A DNA stretch of 6,107 nucleotides. Source: JBFMFE01 sp040752295 (lineage in GTDB: Bacteria > UBP15 > UBA6099 > JBFMBQ01). Location of the stretch: positions 1-6,107 of the forward strand of contig JBFMFE010000308.1 in NCBI GenBank assembly GCA_040752295.1, read 5' to 3'. Below are positions 5,569 to 6,107 of this stretch, piece by piece. The notes under the pieces were generated by a model, which made no database searches, was not told the origin of the DNA, and saw only the letters and a list, made by a program, of their open reading frames with translations. The stretch's first letter is position 1; each line of letters opens with the position of its first letter. Both the position numbers and the translations under genes were made by a program.

Positions 5569-6107
5569 TCACAAGACGGACACGGGTTTGGGCGGCGGCG
5601 AGGAGGACACGAACTCGTCGATTTCCTTTCTGGAGGGGAGCGAGGGCTGCGCGCCGAGCCTGGTCGCGCAGAGCGCCCCCGCGGCGCCGGCGAGCCGGAC
5701 GGCTTCCTCGAGCGGACGCCCCTCGCCGAGGAAGACAGCGAGCGCGCCGGCGAAGGCGTCGCCCGCGGCGGTCGTGTCCACCGCCTTGACCCGCGAGGGC
5801 GGGAAGTGAAGGACGCCGGAGTCGGAGCTGAGCAGAGTGCCTTTTTCGCCGAGTGTGACGGCGACCGTTCGTGCGCCGCGGCGGCGGATTACGGCGGCGG
5901 CTTCGCGCGCCGTTCGGAGGTCGGTCACCTCGACGCCGCTGAGAATGGAAGCCTCGGTTTCGTTGGGGGTCACGACGTGGGAGTTGAGGTAGAAGTAGTC
6001 TTCGACGTCGCGTGCGGGGGCGGGGTCGAGTATGACCTTTGCGCCGGCGCGCCGGGCAATCTCCATCGCGCGGCGGGTGGCTTCGAGTGGGATTTCGAGC
6101 TGAACGA
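5569..6107 (-). CDS. rbsK: Ribokinase (PfkB family), C-terminal part
   Basis: The frame is open from the right edge of the window to the stop at 5569, so the N-terminal part is missing; about 178 codons are visible of an expected 300 or so. The ATG at 6064-6066 is internal, since upstream codons already encode the conserved VQLEIPLEATRRA. Ribokinase phosphorylates D-ribose with ATP to ribose 5-phosphate in the cytoplasm. Family signatures, in order, are DPAPAR, the PNETEA motif (Mg/phosphate-linked NxxE), TLGEKG, and DTTAAGDAFAGAL with the anion hole and catalytic aspartate. The tail GAQPSLPSRKEIDEFV closely matches, from memory, the C-terminus of Escherichia coli RbsK, a loop linked to monovalent-cation binding. 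No ribose transporter or LacI-type regulator is visible, though they could lie to the right. Other PfkB sugar kinases are possible but fit this tail less well. Confidence 0.92.
   Translation of the reverse strand, partial: VQLEIPLEATRRAMEIARRAGAKVILDPAPARDVEDYFYLNSHVVTPNETEASILSGVEVTDLRTAREAAAVIRRRGARTVAVTLGEKGTLLSSDSGVLHFPPSRVKAVDTTAAGDAFAGALAVFLGEGRPLEEAVRLAGAAGALCATRLGAQPSLPSRKEIDEFVSSSPPPKPVSVL

Noticed and set aside
6064..6066. ATG at 6064-6066 as the true start of the ribokinase
   Set aside because: The frame stays open to the window edge and the codons upstream encode conserved ribokinase sequence, so the gene continues beyond the window.

Overview
The window looks like chromosomal DNA from a GC-rich bacterium. 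Coding sequence fills most of it, strong GGAGG ribosome-binding sites precede both plus-strand genes, and third codon positions are G/C-rich. Every gene is bacterial in type. A secreted GH67-like protein of this style is, from memory, common in environmental PVC-type lineages (Lentisphaerota, Planctomycetota, Verrucomicrobiota) and similar uncultured groups. That lineage guess is weak inference, because the window holds no phylogenetic marker. I see no phage, transposase, plasmid, CRISPR, tRNA or rRNA signal.

Layout: bases 1-350 are a non-coding, visibly AT-richer leader with two back-to-back inverted repeats (100-132 and 131-168) and a plausible sigma70-type promoter (287-315). Two plus-strand genes follow. 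The first (351-2465) is an exported protein related to GH67 alpha-glucuronidases. The second, 34 bases later (2500-3033), is a small DUF1232/YkvA-type protein, and the two are probably co-transcribed. The short gap between them holds three 9-bp tandem units, the last of which supplies the second gene's ribosome-binding site.

The other half is on the minus strand and converges on the first pair. A ribokinase (5569-6107, cut by the right edge of the window) is transcribed first. After 85 bases comes a 776-residue superfamily 2 DNA helicase of the MrfA/YprA (Hrq1-like) type with a C-terminal cysteine cluster (3153-5483). The convergent junction (3034-3152) carries a 10-bp GC-rich stem-loop.

Functionally this reads as ordinary chromosome: a candidate uronic-acid or polysaccharide-degrading exoenzyme, ribose phosphorylation, DNA repair, and a protein of unknown role. 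I found no convincing new multi-gene system. The more unusual signals are in the small-scale DNA structure. A related non-coding element follows both minus-strand stop codons (3114-3140 and 5521-5546). Two overlapping palindromes lie in front of the helicase. An exact 18-bp duplication lengthens the signal peptide. The two unrelated plus-strand genes share a similar 25-base sequence across their stop codons.
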